From Theobroma cacao (lineage: Eukaryota > Streptophyta > Magnoliopsida > Malvales > Malvaceae): a stretch of 64,000 nucleotides of DNA. The DNA lies in the NCBI RefSeq assembly GCF_000208745.1, contig NC_030859.1, positions 3,615,136 through 3,679,135 of the forward strand, in the 5' to 3' direction. This document shows, in pieces, positions 12,149 to 23,847 of the stretch (positions are counted from its first letter, which is position 1; each line of letters opens with the position of its first letter). Below the pieces are notes generated by a model, which saw only the letters and a list, made by a program, of their open reading frames with translations, was not told the origin of the DNA and searched no databases. The translations under genes were made by a program, and so were the position numbers.

Positions 12149-14165
12149 GGAAAGTAGAATTTTGGGTTTTAAGTACCTTTTCTTCATTCTCTCTATACAG
12201 GTGTTAAAGCTTTTTATTTTTTGTTTCCCATTTGATTTTGCTCAATTGTGTTATTCATGGATTTCTACCATTTTCCAGCAGAGGAGGTAGAAGTCTCTTC
12301 TGATTTTAAAATTTCTAACTTCATGAATTTAGCTACACATTTGAGTTTTAGGATATCTCAAGTTGGCAATATCAAAAGGACTTAATCTCAGATTAACACT
12401 ATGGCTACACACACACAAAAACAGTACCAGCTTTAGCTGCTTTGTCGGTTTGGTGTTTGGAATTCTTTACGGTATAAACCTTATTTAACATATCATTTTT
12501 CAATGAGCATAATATGTGATGCTAAAAAGTAAAAAATATGAAAATTGAAGCAAACAGTCTGGAAGTTTCATTTTGAAGACTTTTATTTGTCATTAGGAGT
12601 GATTGTTGACTTTGAGCCCTACCATGGTAATAATGTGTTTTTTTTTTGTTAAGCAGGAACCTGAACCCATTGACTGGGAATACTATAGAAAAGGAATTGG
12701 TTCTCGCTTGGTGGATATGTACAAAGAGGCTTATGACAGTAAGTTCATTTGATGGTTGCCATGGTTGGTTTACTTCCAATGCTATTTTTCAGTTTTAGAT
12801 CAGTTCCAGGTGCTTAAAAGCATAAATTATCTATTTGCCTCCCATTTTGTGTCCCTCACATGGTTGGAGCTTCCTGAATCTGTTCTTTGGACTAACATTT
12901 TATTTTAAGCTCAGCTTCTTGATACAAGGCGGCAATTTTCTAAGTCAGATGATGATATAGTCACCTTGACAAGCTGCCTCTTTCCTTTTCCATTCTTCAA
13001 TGATTAGTAAAGGATGGAAGTTAATGCTATCAACCATTCTTCAACTGCAGATATCTTTGATATTTGTAGGCCAGTTCCATGACCCATACTTGATCTAAAA
13101 GCTAAGATGGAAATCAATTGCCAATAAGGACATTGTATTAATCAGTTGCTATATTATTTGCTCATACAATTCTTAATATTGTATGTGTATGTGATTCTCT
13201 TGTACCATGCTATTAACATTTAATAGTCTCAGATTCATGCCTTAGATGTTCCACTTCCATATTGCTATTATGGTGATTAGATCATTCAGAACATCTAAGA
13301 CTCCAGGTACTCCTATACTTTGGATGTTTAATGTAAATGAAGTTCAATGTGGACCTCTAATTTTTATGATCAATAGAATGCCACTCACCATTAAACCAGA
13401 TTACTATCAAACTTTTGATGGTAAGGTTTTCGCAAAGCACGCACTAGCAATGAGCCATGTGAAATAAGGCTAGTGATATTTCACAGTTTTCTTGACATAT
13501 TAGTTGATTGCAATCTAGAACCACCCCTTCATCAACATACTATCTTTGTCTTGCTTTTAGTGACTTGTCTAACTGGATTCTCTGCAATTGTTAGCACCCT
13601 GGTCGTTGTTTGTCTGCACGTTTTGGGGTTTGGTGGAGCTGGGGGGTTCACTATTTCCATCCTTTTTCGTTTTCCCTACCTATGAGTTTTCCCCCCATCT
13701 TTACACATTCTATATGCTTCCTTTGCAGGTGTAGAGATCCCCAAGTTTGTCGACACAGTCACTCCTCAGTACAAACCAAAATTTGATGCATTGGTGAGAA
13801 TCAATATGATACTTGACTCTCTTCTACCTCTGTCTCAAGATGTCCTTTTCATTTTCCTTATCTGATGTGCTATCTACTTGTGTTTATAGTTGATTGAATT
13901 GAAAGAAGCAGAGGAGAAATCCTTGAAAGAGTCTGTGCGTTTGGAGAAAGAAATTGCTGAGGTTCAGGAACTGAAGGTAATTGGAAAACAATGCCCAAAA
14001 TGACTCATCCTTTGATCCGATCGCAACCGTTGATTTTGTTATTCTTTTTCTTTATCTGAACAGAAAAAGATCAGCACCATGACAGCAGATGAGTACTTTG
14101 AGAAACATCCTGAGCTGAAGAAGAAATTTGATGATGAGATCCGGAACGATTACTGGGGCTATTGA
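11462..14165 (+). CDS. ATPQ: Mitochondrial F1Fo-ATP synthase subunit d
   Basis: Five exons, 11462-11632, 12657-12738, 13729-13793, 13890-13976 and 14064-14165, keep frame and give 168 residues, the same length as Arabidopsis ATPQ as I recall it. The protein starts MSGAGKKVVDVAFKASKNID, contains the DWE and FVDTVTPQYKPKFDAL segments, has a charged helical stretch (KEAEEKSLKESVRLEKEIAE) and ends NDYWGY. Subunit d is part of the peripheral stalk that holds F1 to Fo in the inner mitochondrial membrane; it is not catalytic. There is no classical cleavable presequence, as is usual for this subunit. Intron 1 (1.0 kb) carries a TA microsatellite and an assembly gap. The gene converges on the carrier gene whose stop codon is at 15029. 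Confidence 0.95.
12045..12146. repeat. Duplicated SSR block around an assembly N (intron 1)
   Basis: The 19-base string starting at 12045 recurs from 12099, each time followed by a (TA)n run. A single N at 12098 separates the two copies. This is what two overlapping contig ends look like when joined without merging, so the block may be single in the real genome. It lies wholly inside intron 1 of the ATP synthase d gene and does not touch coding sequence. Confidence 0.8.
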
Positions 14166-15028
14166 CATCTTTGCTGATCTAAGGGGCAAGCTTTCAGTCT
14201 CAGCCAGAATTTCTGAGTTGTCTTGTTTCTGTTGTTCTACCCTAATGATACTGAACCTCTTTTTGTGTAATTTGGTTGTTCTGGGTTGGAAAGATTGGGC
14301 TCCAATAATAATTGGGTTTTCTGTGTAGAGAAACAGACTTATCCATTCACTTGAGAACGAAACAGAATATTGTAAGACATGCTCCATTAAGTGGCATCCA
14401 CATCCATGTTTTCAATGGAAAATTTTTTCATCTGCCTTAGCCTCTTTCCATGTGAAGTCTGTTTCAGATGTACAAAACTAATGAAAAGATCTTGATATCT
14501 ACCACGGATTTAGCATAGAAGCTGGAATTCTTGTATGTAAAAAATTCATTGCTGACAGTCTGCAGCACAATGGGAAGCCTGCTCAGTCTCTGCCAATATA
14601 CTATAAAGAGATGATTCTGGATGCCCTGTATGAATTCCATCAGCATTACATAAGAATTGACATTGCCTGATTAAATCAATTGAGAGGAAGAAGATTTACT
14701 GCACAAAGAATGTACACAAAATATGAAGAATGGATTCAAGATACAAAATTTAACCCAAGAGCTGATCAACATATCTGACCCGCCACTCCCAGGGCAGACC
14801 AAATATAGCTTTCAAAGGAATTCAAGGCTACAAAATGTGTGAACTGCCAGAAAAATTACAAAGTTTTAGCCAAAAACAGTGTTGTTGACAAATGAAATTC
14901 GAAGCACTAGCTGCTGTTAGTTTTCGGGAAAAAGCACAAAAATTTCCAGCAGCATTCAGTTGCTTTGACCACTAACAAAAACCCAGAGGCCATTGTGGAT
15001 TGTGTTCTTACTTTGGAAGGACTTGTAT
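14166..15028. other. 3' regions of two convergent genes
   Basis: This 0.86-kb gap lies between the stop codons of the ATP synthase d gene (+) and the mitochondrial carrier gene (-). It probably consists mostly of their 3' UTRs, with no separate gene visible. Frames seen here (for example 14128-14328) overlap the last exon of the first gene in other frames and look spurious. Confidence 0.6.
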
Positions 15029-18000
15029 CTACCCAGAATTAGCCAATTTCTTTTGGGAGAGTTGATCTGTAGCCGCATCTTCGTTTTTGTCCATGGCCTT
15101 CCTTGCCAACTCGTAGCCGGCAAAGTTCATGGCGCCCAAGGGAGCAATCCAGAAAAACCTGGGTACTGCTCCTTTAAACAGGCCAAGGGGTCCCTCATGA
15201 CGCAAAATAGAAAAGGCGACCAACGACATTGATATTGGTCGGCCACCTGGTGCAGTCATCATTCTAGTTTTCATAACATCAAAAGGTGTAGTGACAACAG
15301 CAGCTAACCCTCCAGATAAAGCTCCAACTGCAATTGTTTCCCAAGGTTCCAGTTCCCGTCTCAGAAGTTGCTGGGCAAGCTAAAACACCATGCAGAACTC
15401 ATATGATAATTCTTATAAAACTGATGATGGAAATTATTATTAAATCTTAATATTCACCATGCTTTTTCCCCCTAAAGTTAAAGCAAAAAGAAGATAAAAT
15501 TATCATCCTTTTAAAATAAGCAATTTCAGTTTAAATAAAACAATCAAATGCATTATGAGGCGAAAAATTATTCAACAAATCCAAATATGATATGGTGGAG
15601 ACCAAATCAAGAAACTAAAATTTCTTGGAATTCCAGAAAAAAAACAACCTTGCCCAACATTACTGTTTTAATACCATGACAGTGTCACTGCTACAGCAGT
15701 GCATAAAGGGCAGCACACCACAGCCAATCGTGAAGCAGTCCAAGATTGACTTAACAAAAGTGTATGTACAATCATGATTTCAAGCAAGCATACACGTAGG
15801 ATGCATCTTCAGTAAATTACTCCACTCATCACTGATTAAAGTAAGCAGTATACAGGAGATTTTCAAACTCACCACCAATTTCAGAACCTAAAGTAAATAA
15901 AACCAAGTTGAATGTCTTGTTGTTTTCTTCATTAAAAAACATTAGCTTTATTTTCGATTAAAAAACATATGCATTTTCATTTTACCAGATAAGAAATAAG
16001 AGAAGAGTAATACCAGCGAGTGATTTTAGTTATAGAGTTGTTCCATAAAGCTGCACTAATGTCTTTTTTTAGTATAAACTAAAACCTTAAATCTGTAGTT
16101 TATTTGGCATATACTGTTTTTTATACAGGATTTTATAATTATAAGAAACTTGCTTCATTATGGCAAGCATGTTTTTAGCACTGCCTTGGTGATACAAACA
16201 AGTTTCAGTGCCTTGAGCATGACCACACTAGCAAATTACTTAGACAAATAAAAAATCTCAATGTCCAGACAGATATCATTACCTTTTTGGATTCAGCATA
16301 AAGGCCCATCCCAGCAACATAGAATGGCACCTCACGACAAAGAGTGGCCCCAGTCCCACGGAAAAAACCCTTCAGACCATCCTGTTGCCAAGTGCCAACA
16401 AGAGCTTGTCCAACATTGTCAAATAGGCCAGCCTGCAAACGCTGCTTTAGTACCTCACAAGGAATCCGCACTGCTGTTCCCAATAATGTGCTGCAGAATG
16501 ATGCCATTGATTGAACCTACATAGCACACAAATGCAAATTTTAACTCTGTTGCAGATCAATATAAACAGACAATTTAATTAGAATCATTCCTTTCAAGTT
16601 AAGAGCAAGACTGGTTCTTTCTGCAATTTAATTAGAATCATTCCTTTCAAGTTAAGAGCAAGACTGGTTCTTTCTGCATGCACACAAAGAGAGACATGAA
16701 AAACACTATTAACAAACAAGAGGATCCAGTACAAATCTAAAAGATGGGTAACCAGTTACTTGAAGTTAGAATCTTTCCTTTTCAAAGGTAGATTAAAGAA
16801 ATAAATTTTCCAAAAACAGTTCCTTCAAATTTCGTTATTGTATATGTTCATGCATAAAGGGTGCTGCGAATGTGCACTATGCATGACCAAAGGAGCACCG
16901 TTCAAATATTCTAGGGTAGCCTGCTCTACATCCTTTATACAAGGAAGGAGAAGGAGAGAAGATACTTAAGCTTCAACATGTAAATTTTCCTTTTTCTAAT
17001 TTTTCACAACTAGTCTAGAAATATCCATGAAGTCAGGATTCCATTACTTAATCTAATAGACTGGGCAAAATGAAAATAGCCACATGAATGCCACTTATCA
17101 GAAAAGTTACGTGATGTAAGACATTCCTATGAAAAGGACAATCAAGGAATGCTAGAGCTTTGTGCTACAGAGAAGAAATAGAAATTCAATCACAAATTCA
17201 CAACCAAATAATAGTGCAACAACAAGTACCTGGATGTCTGGAAGATTTGGAGCAACGTTGATCAATACAAGCTTACTTGCTTCAAATATTCCCGTTCGCA
17301 GGCCATGGCTACAATTGTTGAAATAAAACCAAACAGACGGATAAATGACAAAAGTAAAATCAAAATCAGAATGAAAAAAAGAATAGTAAACAATGAAAAC
17401 TATACAAAACCTTGAAAATTGTCCAAGAATTGCAGGGACTGAACCCCTATATAACCCCCGCACTCCAATTTGTGGAAGCTTTGAAATAATTTCCGGGAAG
17501 GTCAGGGTTGATGCTTGCACCCGAGTCTGATAAAACACAAAAAAGGGGAAAAGAAAAAAAAATCATCAAACAGCCCTACTGGCACATAACAAGGTGTATT
17601 CCATAAAAAGAAAAGGCCATGGCACAAGTTGAGCAAAAACATGAGCAGTTTCAGCAAGAAAGCCTGCAAGAGTACATGCATATTTAAGCACAAACACTTC
17701 TTTGACTCCCTTTTGTATTAAGTGCTTTAATTTTTTAGTGTTGAGAGGAGAACTAAAAATAAGCATTTCTTTGTTCTTTTTAAAATGTGAATGAATAGTT
17801 GATTTTCCTCCTGGATTACTCAGATCACAGACTAGTGAAGAGTCCAAAGGGAGATATTAAACTACCAAAAAGGCACCTCTACCAAGTGAAGGAGACAAAT
17901 ATTAAATTAAACAATACAACACAGATAAACAGGGACTAGAAGAACAGTATAACCAGTTATGCAATCAGTTGAAAATGTTCCAGAACATGCACAATTAGCC

Positions 18001-21000
18001 CAATGCCTCACCAATATTTATCTAAGAAAAAAATAAAATTAAAAAACTCAGCTATTTAAAAACAGTATAAAAATACAGAGTACTTGCATTTGTCTAATAC
18101 CATTTGTGGGTTTATCATGAAGAAAAGCAATTACCAAAATTTTGAGCAAAAGCCATCTGCAATAGAACCCAATATATCCTAAATCTCACAAAGAAACTGT
18201 TTTTCACCATATGCCATAAAGAAAATTGTTGGTCAATGAAGTCTCATACACAGGAGCTCTCCATAGTCTACTAAAAGTAAAAACTAACATGGCAGAGTGC
18301 AGATCTGTCCTCGACAAAAGATATGATTACTAAGGATTCTACTAGATGTTCACAAACAGGCAGATTTTGTTACGTAAAAACAGCACTAAGCTGAAGAATG
18401 TGCCTTTATAGTATCAACTGGGTGCATTAAAGATGTGGAGAGTGCACATGAAAGACCCCCCGCCAACGCAGATTTAAGAACACTTCCAGCAGGTATTTCC
18501 ACAGGTGGTGCAACAGCAACGACAGTTGCAGCTTCAAACCAGATATTCCTGTATGTAATACATAAAGAAGTTGCTATCAACAGTTAGTCACCAGTTGTTG
18601 TGCAAAACAAAAAATTTATGGCCGCCAAAAGAAAAAGGAAGGTGAGGATAAGTGCTATTAGGATTAAGCTGCTGTAACAACCTTCATGGCCTGGCACCAA
18701 AATTTTATACTAAGTACACACATTGATCAATTAGAAACGATGACATTGTTTGCAAGGTAATCCAAACCATGAAGCACAGAGCAGTACTGCAGTAATAAAA
18801 CAATTTCACAAACTGAACCTACATACTGTAATTTGGTAACCAAGATGCAAAACTAAAGTTTGAACTTCTAACAATGCAATAGTAAATTAAATTTGAGCTT
18901 CTACTTATACTTCAGTTCCTAATTAGGACTCTGAAATCGAGAACTAATCTTACCGAGGATCATCTTGAAGTAGTCGGTCAGAAGGCAACAGAAGCATAAA
19001 ATTGCGGAAGTGTCCATATGAAATAGATTCTTCAGTGTCTGCATTCAAAAATCGCATCATAGCGACAGCATTGTCTTCATTTGCTGGAAGTCCAGCATTT
19101 TTAAGTGATGCCAATATTTCACTTTTTTGAAGGGTCCCAGACTTGCTTAAACAAAGAGAAGTATACGCTCGAAGAATGGTTGGCTCCTTCTGTTCCATCA
19201 AGGACAAAAACTGCTTCCAACCAAAAGATTTTGAAAACAGATTACTTCTAGTGCGGCGCATGAACTCCCTAGCATACCTCCGTGGTAATTTTCTTTTTCT
19301 CATAGCAACTTCAAGATCTTCTAAAGTTACTTGGCCATCACCATCTCTATCCAGTTCTTCAAAGAACCTCCTCCCTGAAAGAGTAATGCAAGAGTATAAG
19401 TCAGAGCATACCTAGCATGAGCACTATACAGCACTACAGTTAATCACATTAGACCATGATATATTACCTAACCTTAACTTAATGCTATGAAAACTCAAAA
19501 GATATGAACTCATTTAGCACAAAGTTTGATAAGTCACAAAAGATATTATCAATGACATGTCACAAACACAAGAACAGCTTATGCTATGAGCAAAAGTTAC
19601 AATCTGAATCTCCAAGTTCAATTAGGACTGGGGAAAGGAGATATCAGAAATCAAAATTTCAAAACTACCCAGTTCCTACTCTTTTCCAGCAGGAAGAAAA
19701 ATGCACTACAAACCTTAAAGAAAATTATAGTTTGAATTATGTTAATCTTATAAAGCACACTACAATTCTTTCCTGATGCTGCTATTCAAGGAAACAAACA
19801 AAAAAATGATGCATCATTGATTGTTTGCTGGGCTCCTGAGAAGCCATACCTTCAGACTCCGTGTATCTAAAGAAATCCTGGACAGAGAATAATTTCTTCT
19901 TGTCAGGATGGTCTTGTGAAGAGCGGCCCAAAGGTGGTAAAAGCTCAATCAATTCCGTCAATGAGACAGTGGATAAGGTGGATCTCAAACGCTCCACATT
20001 TGATAAAGGAATGCTAAGTATCCCACTTGCAAGTTTCTGTGGGGAATTACCACCTGCCTCTTCCCTACTGCCAGTAGTAACACCATCATCACCCTCTTCA
20101 TTCACTGAAGAAGCAACTCCAACTATACCCGATGGAACACCTCCCACTCTAGCAAACTTCAAATTTCCCAGAAACCCATTTACATCAGCCTTTCGTCCTT
20201 CCCAAAGACTTGTCACTGCTTTTAAATGATCAAAGTGAGCGGGAGGAGATGGAGCCGATGGACAATCACAATGCTTCTGATTACTTTCCTGTAGAAGTTG
20301 ATCAAACTTCTGAAGATTTTGAGTCAACTGATCAAATATAAACCCGATAAGGCATTCAAATGATACACGTTTCCCATCATTATGTTCCAAACCCTCATTC
20401 TCTGCAACAAACTGAGCCCTTGACTCTTTACGCTCAAACTCAAAGGAAGACTTTAATTTCATGTCATGAGAATACGAATTTAGACACACTTCATCTTTGT
20501 CACCCATTTTCTGAATTTGTTTCCTCCCTGACTTAAACAAGCTTGGAATAGCCTGGACAAAACTATTAACCAACACTGACCAAGTCATTGCAAACTGCAA
20601 GCAATTCATACAAGACCCTTCATCTCTATCCACATCCTTATCTTTCAATCCTTTCCTAACCATCTTAACCTTCTCATTGTTCTGCTCATTTGCCGGCAAA
20701 AACATTCCCATAAAAGCCTTGATAGGAACCTTAATAGACAACCCTTTCTTTCTCTCTTCACCACCAACACAACACTGCCCATTATTAACACCACTACCAC
20801 CAAAACTACCACTACTCCTCCTCTTCACCCCAAACATTTGAACCTTACCATTCCTATCACTACCATTCAATTGGGCAATCAATTCAACATTATTTCCTTT
20901 ATCATTTGAGACTCCCCAACAACTTTCGAGATCTTTTGCAGCTTTCTTAATACCGAATTCAAGAGGTAAAAAGGCTTCCTTTATAAATTGAATCGAATTC

Positions 21001-21047
21001 GAAATCGATTCAATGGGATCATTTGTAGACACCATTACTCCTACCAC
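15029..21047 (-). CDS. SAMTL: EF-hand mitochondrial carrier, S-adenosylmethionine transporter-like (SAMTL type)
   Basis: Seven coding exons read on the minus strand: 21047-19850, 19374-18954, 18548-18404, 17526-17411, 17308-17230, 16516-16283 and 15379-15029. They give 847 residues from the first Met, or 843 from the second (21035), which I think is likelier because the next residues fit the family start. Residues 1-400 are a long soluble region. An EF-hand loop with D at positions 1, 3 and 5 lies at 408-419. The C-terminal half is a mitochondrial carrier with PVDTIK (583-588), PCEVLK (672-677) and PFDVMK (763-768) signatures, one per repeat. The closest family member I recall is Arabidopsis At2g35800 (about 823 residues). 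It would move a small metabolite, perhaps SAM, across an organelle membrane; the substrate is inferred from family only. Intron 3 has a GC donor (18403-18402). Confidence 0.9.
16571..16676. repeat. Perfect 53-base tandem duplication in a carrier-gene intron
   Basis: A 53-base unit beginning 'caatttaattagaatcattc' at 16571 is repeated at once from 16624 with no difference that I can see. It lies in the intron between exons 5 and 6 of the carrier gene. Complete identity points to a very recent slippage event or an assembly artefact. Confidence 0.9.
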
Positions 21048-22496
21048 CTCAAAAACTCCTTACTCTTCAATACAAACTCCCCCAAACTCTCCTTCTCTAT
21101 CAAGATTCAACAAGAACCATAGTCAACACATAAAAATCAAAACCCAAATTGAAAAATCAAATCTTCAACCGATTCAAAGGGTGAAAAGAGCTTCTTTTAC
21201 TACTTAAATCGAATTGAAAATCGATTCCATTACCCCCTAAAAGACCCAAAAATCCTCACTTTCCTATAACATAAACTCAAAAACTGCACGTTTCTAAAGA
21301 TTCAACAAATTCTTCACACCAACTAAAAGAACCCACCAAGCCAGAACCATAACTTCAAAAGAAAATTAATATTAAAACAATAAAAACACAGAAGGAAAAT
21401 TAAATCTTTAGCCCATAAAACACAGTAATGAGCTAAAAGGAGATTTTACTTTGGGGGAGAGGATCTAATGAAGAAACTGATGCTGCTTTTTAAAGCAAAG
21501 TAGCCTTATCTGCTCAGACAAAAATAACCAAATGGGTAGTACTTTTTTTGTCTATTTTATGGAAAAAAATCCCATTTTTACCCTGCAACGAATGGAAAAC
21601 ATTAGAGCTTGAAAATGGGTTCTTCTGAGTTCTTTTCCCAAGTGACAAAAAATAAAGGAAGTGGTTTAAAGTTGTCTTTGAAAAGGAAAGTGAAATTGAG
21701 GGACTGAATTGGGATTTACCAAAAGGAAATGCTAAATTTAGCTTCTTCTTTTTTTGGGACAGCTTTTAGAAGAGAGCGAGAGATATGGTGGTGGTGACAA
21801 AGGAAGAAGAAGCAGAAGAGAAGAATAGGCTTGGGTTTTTTCTATTTTCTTTATTAATTTTTTTATTTTATCAATTTATGGAAAAAATAATTAAATTAAT
21901 TTTTTGGATAGAGAAGAACGTGTGGATAAAAGACTGACGTAAGGTTGAGTAGGAAGCATTTGCCCCTTCAATTTTCAGAAGTAAATAAATTAATTTAAAA
22001 TTTTTTAAATTAAAACAAGATATCCAATGTTTATCTATTTTAGATTTTTGTAATTACTAATTAAGAGCTTCAATTAAATTTTGGGATTATATTTTGCTCT
22101 TTTTTTTGTTAATTTTGGATTTCTATATTTTTAGTTAAAATAAATAATATTTATATTATGAATTTTTTCAGTCACAAAAAATATTACTATAATTCAAATA
22201 ATTGACTATTTCAATTTAAAATTGACAATACTATTTACATTTTCTCTATAAAATATCTAAAAATATAAAAAAAATAATTTTAAACATCTTATGCATAAAT
22301 ATGCAATGGTGATAAATTAAATTTTTTTTAAATTCTAATATATTTTACATGTATATAAATATTTTTAATAATAAAACCAAAAAAAATTGGGGAAAAACAA
22401 AACGAAATTGTTGGATCCATGAATTTGTGTTAGTGGCTATAAATAGGACGGACAAATGACAAATTGACATCTAGCTTTTCTTTTGCATCTGCTTGT
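21048..22496. other. 5' region of the carrier gene
   Basis: About 800 bases upstream of the carrier start are moderately complex and probably hold its 5' UTR and promoter, perhaps with a leader intron; I could not fix its ends. Beyond about 21840 the DNA becomes very AT-rich. No separate gene is visible; the frame at 21013-21207 overlaps exon 1 antisense. Confidence 0.5.
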
Positions 22497-22506
22497 GACA
22501 CGTGTC
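22497..22506. promoter_or_regulatory. Palindromic G-box GACACGTGTC
   Basis: A perfect 10-base palindrome with a CACGTG core stands in an AT-rich stretch about 1.45 kb upstream of the carrier start codon. G-boxes bind bZIP and bHLH factors (ABA and light signalling). Whether this one regulates the carrier gene is unknown. Confidence 0.4.
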
Positions 22507-23847
22507 ATTTTAGGCACCATAACGTCTGTTGTTTTAATGGGACCCATTGGAGCTCTTTCTTATTCTCTGAAAAAAAAAGGAAGAAAAAAAATTAAATTAC
22601 AATTCCAATTACTTATAAATTAAAAGATTGATTTAATTAATAAGATTTTCCGTCTTGACATAAGTTGGTCAAATTTTAAATATCAATAAAAAGTAATATA
22701 TCTTAATGATATTTAATGAATACAATAATTATTAATATCTTTGTCTTAACCCTAGATCGAAACAATTATCCTTTTAGCATTAAAAAGATTTTTTTTTTTT
22801 TGAAAAAGGGTTTTTAGTTAATTATCATATAAATATGACACTATCTAACCTACCCTAGGAAAAAGACTTGAATTAATGAAGAATTTTCCCTAAAGAAACA
22901 AAAGAGTGAATAATTGTCCTACCCTATAGAGAAGGGCTAATTATGTGCTAATGAAAATTAAGGATTCCATCAACATTAGTTTAGCTGTGATAATCATAAT
23001 TTAAACCCTAAAGATGACAAAACGAAGAATAAGTAGATGGGTTGCTTTAATGAAAGTTGCTGCTTTGTTATTCATTTGCTACATGTCTTCTGGGGATTGG
23101 AAGAGATCACAAATTGTTTATACAAAAAAGTCAATTATTAATTAATTATGCTTACATTAATACATGGATAGTTATCCAATCTACCTTCACAACCATCCTT
23201 TGTATAGGTCAACTGCTTCAGAAGCAGCACCAGTTGTTTTCTCAGAAACATCTTTCTTACAAGAAAAAGGAATTAAGAGTTCGATAATCAATCAAGCCAT
23301 TTGAATGTAAGGATGCTACCAGACATTCAAGCATTTTCTATGAAAATAGAAATAGAATGAAACTAGAGATACAGATGACAATAGGCATATATGTCTCATA
23401 AGATGAAGAAAAGAATAATGTTGACTTTAAGCTCAACAACCTTCTTCATCTTTTATATTAGCTTTCTTTTGCCTACTTACATCTTGACAGGGCTCATTTT
23501 CATTGGCCAAAGTCTTGAAACATTACATAACTCGAATCGCGTTCAACCAAAACTCGTAAATTTCTAAACACTTAATTGCGGATGAACCCGGAATTTCTAG
23601 ACAAACAATTCCCTTTGAACTCACCTAGGTCTCACCAGTGACTGCCTAGTTGTTAGGAGTCTTGCTTTTAAGATACAAAAACATTAAGAACAAGAGCCAC
23701 AACTTCCATGCTTTTGGGGCAAAAGCAGCTGCAATTCATTTGGCAAGCATAAGCCTCTTTATAAAAGAAGATATTTTTGCAGGGCCGAAGACAGGGATTT
23801 TACTTCTTGCAGATTGTCAAAAGCATGGCAGAATCAAAATTTATGAT
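22507..23847. other. Intergenic DNA between the carrier and TIM14 genes
   Basis: AT-rich DNA up to about 23400, then likely 3'-UTR sequence of the minus-strand TIM14 gene, whose stop codon is at 23848-23850. The frames at 23057-23287 and 23650-23913 have no family features, and the second overlaps the TIM14 last exon antisense. I see no other gene. Confidence 0.55.
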
